Below, one piece after another: positions 12,201-24,506 of a stretch of 64,000 bases of DNA (its first letter is position 1; each line of letters starts with the position of its first letter). The notes beneath the pieces are model-generated. The model made no database searches. It was not told where the DNA came from and saw nothing but the letters and a program-made list of their open reading frames with translations. Source of the stretch: Klebsormidium nitens (lineage: Eukaryota; Streptophyta; Klebsormidiophyceae; Klebsormidiales; Klebsormidiaceae). A program made the translations under genes and the position numbers. The stretch lies in assembly GCA_000708835.1 (NCBI GenBank), contig DF237178.1, positions 1-64,000 on the forward strand, given 5' to 3'.

Positions 12201-15044
12201 AGCCGCCAACTGACGACCTCATGGAGCAGCGGCCCGTGGGGCGCAGGTGAGAAATCAAAACAAAACTTATGGTTAACGAATAGACTTACCGAAACCCATC
12301 TAATGCCGTGTGCTTGATTCCAATCGCGACACACAAGAGTGTGTCTGCGTTTGCTCAGATCTTCTAGAAGCCGTTTCCATCATGTCAAACGCAGCCCAAC
12401 AAAGCAATCAACGCGGTAAGGACGTGTGCTGTACAAAGGATCCCCGGCCAAGTCTTCAACTACACTGCCTCGGGCGCTAACCCACTCTTGAACCCGTATC
12501 GCAGGGAAGCGCTCGTGACGATTGTGTGATGCTTTGCACCGCCATTTCAGATTTGTGGACCACGTCCGCTTTCCTTGACCAAGTGGGGTCAATAACTCTA
12601 GCTCGAACAGCAGGGAACCGCTCGTGACGAACGTGATGCTTTGCACCGCCGTTGCAAACTTTGTGAACCACTGCCGCTTTTCCTAACCAACTGAGGTTAA
12701 AGCTCTAAACACGACTTGCAGGGAACCGCTGGTAACGAACGTGATGCTTTGCCCCGCCGTTTCGAATCAATCTAAACCACTGTCCAGTTTCTTTTACCAA
12801 CTGGGGGTTAAATGCCTTAACCCGGAATTGCAGGGAACCGCTCGTGACGAACGTGATGCTGCGCAACATTCTGGGGCAGTCGGTGTACCAGCTGGCGGTG
12901 CTTCTGACGCTCCAGTTCGGCGGGGGGGGTATCTTTGGGCTGCACGAAACAGAGCGAAGAGACCCCACGGGAGAGCACAAAACGCATGCGCAAAAGGAGC
13001 AGATCACGCTGATCTTCACGGCCTTCGTTTTGTGTCAGGTGCGGCGTTCTGGTTTCAAAGGCTTTTTATCCTATGAACCGTTGGTTTTGTGGTTCAAATA
13101 GGCCAATGGAATCACTGCGGCCATGGTCGGATAGGGACAGAAGCAAGGTGACAAGCAAGTCCAACACGGCCTTGTTTGCAATTCTTTCTTGCTGCCGTTT
13201 GGACTGCCTCCATCCGCGAACCAAGAGCACAAACATGTAAGGAACGCCGGAGACTCTCCTGTTGCCCAAGCCTCAAGGTCGACACGCTCTACAAATTGTG
13301 AACGCCCTTGTTTTGAGTCGATTAACCAGAATAAAATGTGGATGGCAGTGCTGCCTTTACGGACGATCCACTGCATTTCGCACTTTGATGCGTTACCCGT
13401 AGCGGACGGTACAGGAAGTTGTCGCTGCTAACCAGCCTAGTTACCAGACTTGAGTCTCAGATCATCGGACAGAGAAGCGGTCTGCACAGTTGCTCCGAAG
13501 CTCGTTATCGCCCAAGTCTTTTTGTTGGACACATAACCACTTCATAACCAGCCCTTAACTATCCGTGGTTACCGGCTGCAAATCGTGCGGGAATCTCCAG
13601 TCGCTTCTCGAGTCGCTTTTGAGTGGGACGCACGCGTGCATGCTTCCTAGCTGCGCCCTTTCATTGTAGGACTTGTCTGCGTTTCCGCGTTATTGTTGTG
13701 GCTTGGGTTCAAAAGGGGTCTGTTTTGTTCGCAGGTCTTCAACGAGATCAACTGCAGACGGCCGAACAAGTTCAACGTCTTCCAGGGGCTGTTCACCAAC
13801 ATGCTTTTCCTCACCGTTCTAGTTGTCACCGTCGTTGGCCAGGTGAGACGAAGCCACGTGCTTCCGACTCTCATTAAGCACGCGACTCAAACTGACTCGT
13901 ATGCATTTGCGCCAGCATGATGGTAGTGCTCAACAGAATATCTTTTTCCACTAATTTGGCAGATAGCGTTGAAGTGTTTGCATAAGAGCGTTTCATTGTT
14001 CAAAACCTCAAGCGTCAACGCCTTCACTTTAGCAAGTGCGCTGTACTGGTTGCACCAAAGCGGTACATCATTCCACCAAGTTGCATTGGTTAAAGTGTAG
14101 TGCACAATCTGGATTTGCTAGAAAAGAGTTTTGAATCTTGAGAAAACGCAGAAGCTGAGCAAAGCTCTCAGTAAACCGAGACAACGGCTGACGTCATTTG
14201 AGACCCGTGCTCGCAGTTTGTGCTTGTGACGTACGCGGGAGCGTTCGCGACCACCGTTTCTCTGAGCTGGTCCCACTGGCTGATCTGCCTAGGCATTGGA
14301 GCAGTCAGGTGAGCAGAGCAATGATCGAGTATCCAGCTGCTTTCTCGTCGTTACTCTTCGTATCATTCTTCAAACACTGGTTGTCTAGCTATCTAATTAG
14401 TGGCAGAGTCCTCGGTGTAGCTCTCAGTAAAACGTCCACAAGCGACTTTTCTCTGCGTATGTCATGACAAGAATAGCTTGCAGTGTCGCCCTGTCGAGAT
14501 CAAAGCAGCAGAATAGAGTGGAATATCTCATCGATTCGAGGATAGGTAGAGCGGCTGCTTAAAGCCCAGAATGGCTGAGATGAGCACGGCCCCTCAACTC
14601 GACCAAAGCAGAAAATCTGCGGTCTCTGCGGTTTGGGGTAACTCTCCTCCTGGCACAATTTGGCGATCCTTCAGTTTAAGACTTGTCAATTTGACCTCGT
14701 GACAGTCGCTGTGCTTCGACAATCGTGCTAGAAGCCCCTGAAGCAGTCTCTCTGGAGTCCAAGGTTCATACTTTCTGTTTCATTCTTTCTTGCCCTTACG
14801 TCATCCAACAGTGACGTAGTAGGACCTGCAGGATCCGCTTGCTTCAGTGTTGCACCTGTATAACTTGGGCTTATTCCGATCATAGTCCGTCACATGCTGA
14901 CGTGCTGTCGTTTGGTGACATTGCAGCATACCGGTGGACTTCTTAACGAAATTGATTCCGGTTCCGAGGAAGTCTTTGTGGTCGCGCTTTGAAAGGTCCC
15001 GGCAACGGCCGGTTCCTGTGGATGACGAAACTGAGTTGGTTTAG
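3273..15044 (+). CDS. ACA: P-type IIB Ca2+-ATPase (ACA/PMCA type), 18 exons
   Basis: Calcium-exporting P-type ATPase of the plasma-membrane/ACA branch; it uses ATP to pump Ca2+ out of the cytosol. Exons: 3273-3401, 3628-3759, 4267-4426, 5070-5224, 5764-5997, 6467-6549, 7597-7728, 8271-8397, 8839-9042, 9379-9588, 10094-10324, 10860-11225, 11701-11838, 12146-12246, 12834-13038, 13735-13842, 14217-14308 and 14927-15044; phase is kept throughout, giving 974 residues. Landmarks: actuator loop TGES (about 213), PEGLP in TM4 (332), phosphorylated Asp of DKTGTLT (375), nucleotide-site KGA (495), hinge GDGTND (677-682) and the TM6 motif VNLIQDT (771-777). Most plant ACAs begin with a long calmodulin-binding autoinhibitory tail. 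This model starts only about 40 residues before the conserved GGIE..L region and instead ends in a basic, aromatic tail after TM10. The residue between NLI and D in TM6 is Gln, where Met is usual. Introns 6, 7, 11, 12 and 14 carry partial exon copies. The start is the first ATG in the exon-1 frame; a further 5' exon is possible. Confidence 0.95.
4911..4962. repeat. 26-bp tandem duplication in Ca2+-ATPase intron 3
   Basis: Two adjacent copies of a 26-bp unit beginning ACGACGTGCTCACCGG (4911-4936 and 4937-4962), nearly identical. It is intronic and has no evident function. Confidence 0.85.
7176..7225 (+). repeat. Echo of the exon-7 acceptor in Ca2+-ATPase intron 6
   Basis: This stretch repeats the live exon-7 acceptor region (about 7563-7606): GCTGACGGT, ATTCCGTT, a pyrimidine tract, CAG and the first exon bases ATGGTTCG. 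It lies 382 bp upstream of the live site and diverges after about ten exonic bases, so it would not encode the TM4 segment if used. Confidence 0.75.
7355..7540. repeat. 62-63-bp tandem repeat in Ca2+-ATPase intron 6
   Basis: Three units share AAACAGAACGGAAGGCC at 7386, 7449 and 7511, spaced 63 and 62 bp. A weaker related piece (ACAGAACCGAAGACCTACAAGG) occurs near 7130. The first two units also share TCTCAGCTCAT upstream. The array separates the exon-7 echo from the live exon. Confidence 0.85.
7984..8190 (+). repeat. Two echoes of the exon-8 acceptor and 5' exon end (Ca2+-ATPase intron 7)
   Basis: The live acceptor and exon start (CCGCTGTTCCGCAG, then GCTGGGCTACTCAATGCGG, exon from 8271) is preceded by two imperfect copies. 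Their exon-equivalent starts are at 8012 and 8137, 125 and 134 bp apart. The nearer copy retains about 60 exonic bases but has lost one ATG codon of the live ATG-ATG pair and runs into a stop. The farther copy retains only about 10 exonic bases. Both still have a CAG acceptor. Confidence 0.9.
9688..9752. repeat. 34-bp tandem duplication in Ca2+-ATPase intron 10
   Basis: TGAGAGATAT.CTTC.AGAAGG followed by AGTGCA occurs at 9688 and again at 9722 with two substitutions. The interval is intronic. Confidence 0.8.
10770..10803 (+). repeat. Echo of the exon-12 5' region (Ca2+-ATPase intron 11)
   Basis: TGCGGCATCCTCACG at 10774 and the following G-rich run match the live exon-12 bases at 10914-10940. 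The copy lies 140 bp upstream and its frame is closed soon afterwards by TAA. Confidence 0.7.
11229..11330 (+). repeat. Echo of the exon-12 3' end (Ca2+-ATPase intron 12)
   Basis: This segment begins just inside the intron and repeats the end of exon 12 (about 11155-11222), including the GAGCTC.GGAC..TGTAA and TTTGCGTCGTG blocks. It is displaced 109 bp and carries several substitutions and small indels. It lacks a good donor. Confidence 0.75.
12495..12790 (+). repeat. Three echoes of the exon-15 acceptor (Ca2+-ATPase intron 14)
   Basis: CAG plus GGAACCGCTCGTGACGAACG, the live exon-15 start at 12834, is repeated with exon-equivalent starts at 12505, 12614 and 12722, spaced 109, 108 and 112 bp. 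Each copy keeps roughly the first 25-30 exonic bases and then continues into TTTGCACCGCC-type sequence and a shared pyrimidine-rich block before the next copy. The most distal copy is the most diverged. Use of any copy would meet a stop codon. Confidence 0.92.
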
Positions 15045-16220
15045 TTTTTCAGAAGAACAAATAGATGGTGAAACAGACTTTCAATAGATAAGAAGACGGG
15101 TGTTGTCAGAAGACAAGACGGCTTGATCAGATGGGTAAAGATAAGACGGGTTCACTTAGAAGCCGAGATGGCTGATTAGATGATGATACGACGGAAGTTG
15201 TTTGATGATGAGTTGAAAGTGGTCATGGCGTCAAGCCACAATGATTGGAAGATGAGGTCGAATAATTGAATATTGAACGCAGCTTAGTAAGCATCTGAGT
15301 GCGATAAACAAGTTGTACAGATTGTGCAAGTACAATTTCAAGTACAAGTTGTACTGATCCAGCTGTAAAGTCAGCGCAATTGAGCTGAACTTCTGATTCA
15401 TGTATAAGAAGCTCTGCGTATGTAGTTTTATTCGCCGATCTTAATACTCCTCGAGAACCATTTGGCGCTGCAGCTATATCCTGTGAGGGCGGTAGCTACG
15501 CTGTACTGCCATAGCATACCTATTGCACGTCAACTGTTGCACCAGGCACAGTACGCATGTTCCGCAGCCGCCTGCTGGAGTTGCAAAGTGGACCGTCTGC
15601 AATCATGCAACAGGCGAGATAATTTGTACTGACGTACTATTACGGTGAACATTGCACACAGCTCTCATCACCTCAGGCATCGTATCTGACGGTGGCCAGT
15701 GTCATGCAACAATCATCGAGCATATGACATATCACTATAATTATCTGCAGTCACTTTGAAACATCCAGCTGGCCTTAAGGCTATGTACTTCAGCTTTTTT
15801 CAACTTTTAGATCCAAAAGCTTTATACCATTATGCAGCGCATAGCCAACTTCGCAATGACTGGTTTCTGAGAATTACAGCACCTACGCTCAATCCTCTTG
15901 TAATAGCAAATAGCTGGTCACGTCTGCGCCATCGTGCACGCATGCATGTCAACAATCACTGCTTGCGCCCAGTCCTACTTCAGTTTTCTAATCATAACAC
16001 ACACGCCTAAGAAGGCTCGTGAAACTCCATGACATGCTTAACCGGGCAGAGCAAACATGTGAGGCACTCTCAACTCAGATCATCGAGCAATGCGTGTGAA
16101 CATCTGGCACTGAAGTGTCAAGACCAGGCAAACGGTATTAGGCTCAAATGAACCAACTTTATACCAAGTACACTTCTCCCCGTCACTACTGGCTTCACTC
16201 GGATGCTTTCGACAAACCAC
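15045..16220. other. Intergenic between Ca2+-ATPase and RPS13 (convergent 3' ends)
   Basis: The two genes point towards each other, so this stretch should contain both 3' untranslated regions and polyadenylation signals. No gene was recognised. A loose AAGACGG/GATGATG motif repeats at 15085-15200, and related CAAGTACAA/GTTGTAC strings recur at 15310-15356. Confidence 0.5.
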
Positions 16221-18187
<1,967 letters not shown>

Positions 18188-18752
18188 GGCTGCAGGCTTT
18201 CAAACCTCTGGCGCTCGGCCAACCTAGCTTGCGCAACCCCCTGCGAGGCGCCCGCTTCGTCAACGCAAGAAGCTGGGAAAGAGGACGAAGAAGGAACCTG
18301 CTCTCCGCCTGAGCTTCCTTCACCGGAAGTTCAGTTGGTCGCCAGCACGCAAAGAGAAGCGTCCGTCAAACGTCACCTAGCGGCGAGCCAGGCCTACAAA
18401 GGCTGTAAATATCTTCCTCTGCATTGAAAGCTGGAGGGCTCAAAAACGGCTTTCGACGGCCAGTTACGCGGCGACCTCCGCAAGAAGTTCAAAGAGAAGG
18501 GCCCACGTCGCCTCCCTGGCAAACTGATCTCAAAAGTGAACCGGGAAGATCAGTTCGCGAACAGGGAACTCAAGAGTTGCTAGCTGGCCACTTTTGAGCC
18601 TCAGCTGAGCGCTCATGAGCTGATCAAGCTGGCAGTTGATGGGCCAAGCGAGCCCAGCAACTCTCAAAAGGCTTTTGAGGCACAAACAGAAAAGTCACAG
18701 GATTTGAGAAAGGCAGGGGTGGTCAGCTTGGCATTCGCTCTGCAGGAGCAGC
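18188..18752. promoter_or_regulatory. Divergent promoter region, RPS13 / UV endonuclease
   Basis: 565 bp separate the two divergent start codons, or 886 bp if the endonuclease starts at 19074. The interval is presumably shared or back-to-back promoter sequence. No specific element could be assigned by eye. Confidence 0.5.
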
Positions 18753-21700
18753 ATGCGTTTTGCATCACGGGCGTGCATGCTTCAGAGCTGGGCTTTTGCT
18801 CACAGTTGCGTTGCCCGCACGCTTGGCACGCCGCTTCTAGCACCATCTGCGAGTTCCCGCACTTCTCAAGCTGCACAATTTGGTACTTGGAGCCTCAATT
18901 CTGGCGCATCGAGCTTGCAAGTTTCTCTGAAAAGAGCGAGCTTCAGTTCAATGAGCTCAGTTTGCGTAGCCTCATCTTGCAGAGTTCTGCCTTCCTCCAG
19001 TCTTGGTCAGGGTGCTTCGATTGGACACTCGGTCCCTTCAGTATTCAAGCATCTTAGCTGTGCTTTGACAAACATGCCCCGCCGCAAAGCTGCGTCACTG
19101 CCAAATGCGAGCCCCCTTCCGGGCGCAACTCTGGGGCAGCCTGTTGCTGCGAAGACTGTGCATGTGAGCACGACCCTAGTCACTGAAGAGCAGACAGTAC
19201 ATGCAAGTCCAGGGAGACGCAAGCTGGTAATTGGGAAAGCCGGACGCTCTCCAAAGACGCCAACAGCTATGACTCCTTCCTTAGGGGCCCTGGGGGGTGC
19301 TGCAGGAGTAACCCCTTCTGTAGGGGCTTTTGGGGGGGTGGCGCTTCCAGGAACTAAGAAAGGAGAGCATGTGGTGAGTGCAAAGAAAGCGAGCAGGTCT
19401 ACGGTTGTCGCGCAAAGCATGATGTCGTCTGAGGTCACAATCAAGACGGGCGCGGGGGGGACGAGGACTGGGAAGAGGGCACGGAGCGCCAGGAGAAATG
19501 TGCACAGCGCCGCGGTGAGGGAGCTCCTGCCGCAGGAGAAACTAGAGGAGGATGAAGACTGCGGGCTCACGCATGCGCAGGCGGAGTACCTGCGCGCGCA
19601 GATTGAGAAGACGTTTGGGCCCGATGAACCGGGGTTAAAGGGCAAGGGTTTAGGAGATGATTACCTGGAGGGGGGAAGAGAGGAGACTCCAAAGCCAAAG
19701 CCTAAGGCTAAGGCCAGGGTTTCGAAGAAGTCAGTTGCTTCTCCGGTGGGGGAGATTGAAGAGCCGGTGAAAGCTAAGAAGGGGGCGAGAAAGGCGGCGC
19801 AGGCGGTAGAGGCCAGCGTTCCTGCTCTGGAGAGTGTCGAAAATGATGTTGCAACCAAAGTGGGGAAGAAGAAGAGATCTAGGAAAGGCGCGGACTTAGA
19901 GGTGCCGGAGGAAACTAGTAATGGGGGAAAGGTGAAGCGGGCCAGGAAGGACGCCCCCAACCGTGTGTGGAGGAATGGGAACACCTTGAGCCCCTGGCGG
20001 TCCATTCCTGCTGACGTCAGCATCGAGGTCAGCGCTGAGGTCAGCGCCGTTGAGATTGTGGAAGATAAGGTAGAGGTTTTTGAACCCAAGGTGGCGAAAA
20101 AGAGGGGCGGAAAGAAGGCTGCGGTTGAAGGGGCTGAACAGATCGCTTCCGCTGGGAACGATGGTGAGATGGATGAGCTCCCAGTCAAGAAGCCAAGGAG
20201 GAGCAAGAAAGCAGTGGTGAAGCCTGAACTAGAGGAGGGAGAAGATGGTGTGGTTGATGATGAAGATGAACCGATTGAAAAGCCAAACCGCAAGAGGAAG
20301 CCGAAGGCGGTCAAGGTGAAAGCGGAGGTTGAAGGGGAGGTCGACGAAGAGGATGAAGCAAAGAAGGCTGCAGAAGAAGAAGAGAAGAAGGCGATCCGGC
20401 AGGAGAAGGCGAGACTGAGGGCAGTGGCAAAGGCTGCTGCAAATGAGGAGGCCTGGTGAGAATACTTGCGTGTGTTCCGATCTTCAGAAGAGCAGTATTT
20501 GGTTGTTGGACCTTATCATAAAAATTCAGCTGCGCATTTTCTCAGGAGGCATCCGAAAGGGTGGTTAGAATAGTGCACCCCGTGATTCTTGAATACCAAC
20601 TATCCCATCTCTTGGTAGCATCAGTGAGTGCGCTTCGAGTTTATTTGGTTGGAAAAGTTAGGTTTTGAAAACATTCAAAGGACTTCTTCGATATTCTAGA
20701 GATTCCAACTTTCTATGCACGTCCTGGGTATGCTAGTCATATTAGCACCACAACGATTCAGATGGAACCGACAATGTAGAAAGCATTGATCAGTGGCGGT
20801 GCTTTTGGATGTGTATTGGCCTCAGAGCGATTGGTGCTCTGTGAACTGTTTTGATTTTAATATGAACGTCATTGTTTAATTGTCCTTGTTTCTGTGCAGG
20901 CTCGAGGAGGACCGGAAGGTCGAGGACGAGCGTCAGCAGTGGCTGAAGACTCTACCGCACGTCTCCTTCACAGACAGTAAGCGTTCCTAGTTCCCGAGAA
21001 CAGCATGTCTTGGGCCGGTTTGGCAATATGGTCTTTTATTTTTGGTCAAATCCGGCGGCTGTCCCACAGAGTTCCTAGGGCTGGCTACTGTAGTTGCTCT
21101 GAGTAATTAAGGCGTTGTTGGGACAGCTTCATGGAGTCCGGGGCTGGCTAGTTGCTTCGAAACTGCAGTTCCGAGGCTAACTCCTCTCGATTTCAACTTC
21201 GGCGACCCTTCTCTTACTCGCCTTCTTCCATAGTATCTCAATTTAGTCTGAAATGAATTAGACGCTTCGTATTGCATCCTTAGACAGAGGGACGTCTCTC
21301 GTTGACGAGTGATACAGTATGAAGACCACGAAGAAAAGTTGGACCTCGATTAACAACTCTTCCCCTTCGGCTTGTCAGGCTTGCGGACGCGCCTGGGGTA
21401 TGCGTGCATCTGCACCGAGTTGCGCATGCTGAAGCCTGCGAGCCGCAGCGTCTTCTGCTCGCGCCACCTTACGCTCAAGACGCTTTCGGAGAAGGGCTCT
21501 GCGGAGGCCAAGCTCCGGGCGCTGCAGGTGAGGGTTTCGACGTACGGGTTACGCAATATCTGTGTTCAGAAATATGAGGGCCGAGAATGTAGACTTGTGG
21601 GTTGCTCAAGAGTTGCCTGGTCAAGCTCCGGGCGATGTAGGTGAGGGTTTCGACGGACGGGTTACACTATATCTGACTCCAACATTCAAGGTCCAAGAAT

Positions 21701-24506
21701 GTAACTTGTGGGTTGCTCACGAGTTGCATGGTCAAACTCCGGGCGGGTTTCGCAGCTTAGGTTACGGGTTTGTGGAGTTCTGGGGTTGGTGTTCTAGGAA
21801 TGGTCAAATCGTGTGCAGCTCGACGGCGTTACAGGTTCTAGAATCTATTCAGGGGTGTTTAATTTGCGGGTTGTTCCAGAGATTGAGCTCCGGGCGCTGC
21901 GAACATGGGCCCACAGGGCGGTGTCAAGTGGTTTTAGAATTCTGGGTTCCATTTTTTTCGACGGCACAATTTTGCGCTTGGCGTTTCTTGGTTATCACCT
22001 TATGGAAACCCCAGGGAAGCAAGCGCTCGCCATCGGTTATCCAGGCTTTTAGTTTCGGGGGTTTGACGGTCTTCTGGTCCAAGTTTTGGCTCCTTATTCC
22101 CAGTGGGTTTTGCATCCATTAGGGTGTCCAGATGGATTTGTTCAAGTTATTGCCTTGAGATTCATATATTGAGCTTGAGCCGAGCGTAGACCTTCGTGCC
22201 AAGCAAGGCGTCGAGTGCCACGGCGGGTCATCCGAATGAGGAGGAGTTCTGCTCGGCGTTTGGCCCCTCGTATCTGTACCACTTTTCTCTCTTCATCGAA
22301 GAAGTTGGTGTTTGCGGGGTACAGGATTGACCCGTTTTTCACCCCCCTTTTCCCCCTTGCAGAACTTGGCGGACCTGAAGACGATCATCGAGTGGAACGA
22401 GCGGCACGGCATCCGCTTCTTCCGCATGTCCTCCCAGATCTTCCCGCACCTCGAGAACCCGCTGGTCACCGAGAAGGACCGGTACGACCTGTCGTTCGCC
22501 CGGGAAACGTTGAGAGAAGTTGGCGATCTGGCTCGGAAGTACGGCCACCGGCTGACGTTCCACCCGAGCCACTTCAACCAGCTGGGGACGGTGCCCGGGA
22601 AAGTGCTGGACGGGACGGTCGCGGACCTGCAGATGCACGCGGACATTCTGGACGCCATGGGCTGCGACCAGGTGCGTCCGAACGCATCTTTGGGGCGTCC
22701 GAAAGGGGCTTTGATCCGTCCGAATGCTGTCTGAGCGAGTCATTGCGATTGTACTTTCAGAGAGGTTTCTTTGAGCGTCAAGTTCAGATTCTCTTTCCCT
22801 AGCTCAGATGGTCTAGTTCCAAAGAGATTCTATTGGGCTTAAAGATTTCCTTTTTTGTTCTGCATTTCCCCCCCTTTTCCCTCTGCCCTTCTCTTGGTGT
22901 TCTTATGATTGTGTGCTGAATCTGTCCGACGCATCCGCTTGTGTTTCTCGCCAGGATTCCGTGCTGATTGTGCACGGCGGCGGCGCATACGGCGATAAGG
23001 ACGCCGCGCTCGAGCGCGTCCGGCAGAACGTCCGGCGGCTTCCGGACAGCATCCGGCGCCGGCTGGTGTTTGAGAACGACGAGAAGGTGTACCACACAAA
23101 CCTGCTGCTCCCGCTCTCCGAAGAGCTCCAGGTATGGTCATCGTTATTCATTTTTTAACCTCTGAATCAATATGCAAGTATTCGGGCGCTTAACGATCTG
23201 CTGACTTTTAAGACCCGTCCTCGCTTTGAAAACGACGAGAAGGCGTACTGCACCAAGCTGCTGCTCCCGCTCTTCGAAGACATTTATGTGCGGTCTTTGT
23301 AACGTTCTCTTAGCTCTTATTGAGGGTGCGTAGGGCGAATTTTCTGAGGACAGTAAATCCTTGGAGGGGTGTGACTAGCACTTGCCCAGGTTGCCCAGGC
23401 GCCTTAGCTTCGTGGACACTTCGCACTGTTGCGTTCAGTCGTGATTCCAGAGTATCAGATTTGTATGCCAACTTGCCTGGCCTGCCATTAGTAGCGATGA
23501 TTCCCGCCTTCTGATGCAGTAAATGCTGCACGGACGCGATGCTTGATTGGGGTGAACAAGCTTGCTTGCTTTCTCCGCAGATCCCCATCTGCGTGGACTA
23601 CTTCCACCACCAATGCTACGGCGAGGACGAGTTCGACATTTACGACCCGGCCCTCACGGCGCGCATCATGAAGGTCTGGCGTGACCGCGGCATGAAGCCC
23701 AAGTGCCACATCAGCGAGCAGGTCGGTTGCCCCCTTGTTGACCGTTTTTCTCCGTTAAATTGAAATTCATTGATGGTCACCAAGGGTTTCTTCGTCCTGA
23801 AAGTTATCGGTTCTTTTGGTCAATTGGTTTGGTCAGGTGCAATTTGTTGTTGGCGCCTCTGCAAGTGGCTCTTGTCTTCTTCTCCACAGTTGACCCACCA
23901 AGTCCCGCTCCTCAAAGGGTCCACCAATTTTACTCCCTTTTCTTGTCAAATGGATCACCTGCACTTCACTGCCTGTGTCGTTGACACGTGGTTTCAAGAA
24001 GTATCTTTGTCAGGAACCTCGTGGGTGTGTTTTCATAAGAAAATTGTAAGGATGCTTCGGGATGTCATTTCGTATTGCGTACCAACTCTCGCCGGGTCAC
24101 GACATGCACCTGGATAGTCCTTGTTCAGCGCTTCTCGATGAGCTCCATTTCAAGGCACCTTGCTTTTTCCGAAAATCCTCCACCCGGCACCTCGAACGAC
24201 TAGACCTGAGCGACAAGTTTCCAGGTTTGCTTAACAAACGCTGTCCGATTTTCACGCCGTCATCGACATTCCTCACCTGCTCTTTGCGGACGTCCGCAGG
24301 CGCCGGACGCTCCAGTGGGCGCCCACTCGGACGCTATCGACGAGCTCCCGGAGAAGCTGCTGGCGATCGCGCGGCAGTACGACATGGACATCATGCTCGA
24401 GAGTAAGGACAAGGAGCAGTCGCTCGGGAAGCTGCTCGTGCGGTACTTCTCGCGGGGGGTGGATGACGGCCGCCTCACGTACGCCCTTAAGTCTGACACT
24501 GCTTAG
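18753..24506 (+). CDS. UVDE: UV-damage endonuclease (UVDE/UvsE family) with long basic N-terminus, 7 exons
   Basis: TIM-barrel repair nuclease that nicks DNA 5' of UV photoproducts and some other lesions. Exons: 18753-20455, 20900-20976, 21379-21527, 22363-22671, 22955-23131, 23581-23721 and 24300-24506; 920 residues from 18753, or 813 if translation starts at 19074 (MPRRKAASL). The catalytic domain begins near residue 590 (RLGYACI). Metal-site residues expected from the family are visible: FFRMSS, the HPSH pair (about 710-713), VHGGG (752), Glu in FEND (about 786), Asp and His in VDYFHH (811-814), the KCH pair (846, 848), HSD (861) and Glu in IMLES (886). Residues 1 to about 140 of the long form contain no Asp or Glu and are Ser/Ala/Arg rich, as in an organellar targeting peptide. 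Then follow about 400 low-complexity residues with repeated Lys/Arg clusters such as KKKRSRKG, KVKRARK and KKPRRSKK, alternating with acidic runs. The function of this part is unknown. Introns 3 and 5 carry copies of exon ends. Confidence 0.93.
21545..21920 (+). repeat. Three echoes of the exon-3 donor (UVDE intron 3)
   Basis: The live exon end AAGCTCCGGGCGCTGCAG with donor GTGAGGGTTTCGACG (from 21510) recurs at 21623, 21734 and about 21884, spaced 113, 111 and about 151 bp. The shared unit also includes AATGTA.ACTTGTGGGTTGCTCA and GAGTTGC.TGGTCAA, so whole blocks of about 112 bp were duplicated. The first copy keeps a GTGAGG-like donor; later copies are progressively eroded. Confidence 0.9.
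23223..23300 (+). repeat. Echo of the exon-5 3' end (UVDE intron 5)
   Basis: About 75 bp match the last part of exon 5 (from about 23068), including GAAAACGACGAGAAGG and CTGCTGCTCCCGCTC. The copy sits 155 bp downstream and still reads FENDEKAYCTKLLLPLFED in frame, but the CAG/GTATGG donor has decayed. Confidence 0.92.

Noticed and set aside
19007-20314. Two long minus-strand open frames (212 and 217 codons) opposite the UVDE N-terminus
   Set aside because: They are antisense shadows of the Lys/Glu-rich first exon; Ser/Phe/Leu-rich composition mirrors the sense codons and no independent motif is seen.
21510-21920. CRISPR-like or satellite array
   Set aside because: The repeated unit contains the end of a coding exon and a donor site, copies decay away from the exon, and there are no short identical repeats with unique spacers.
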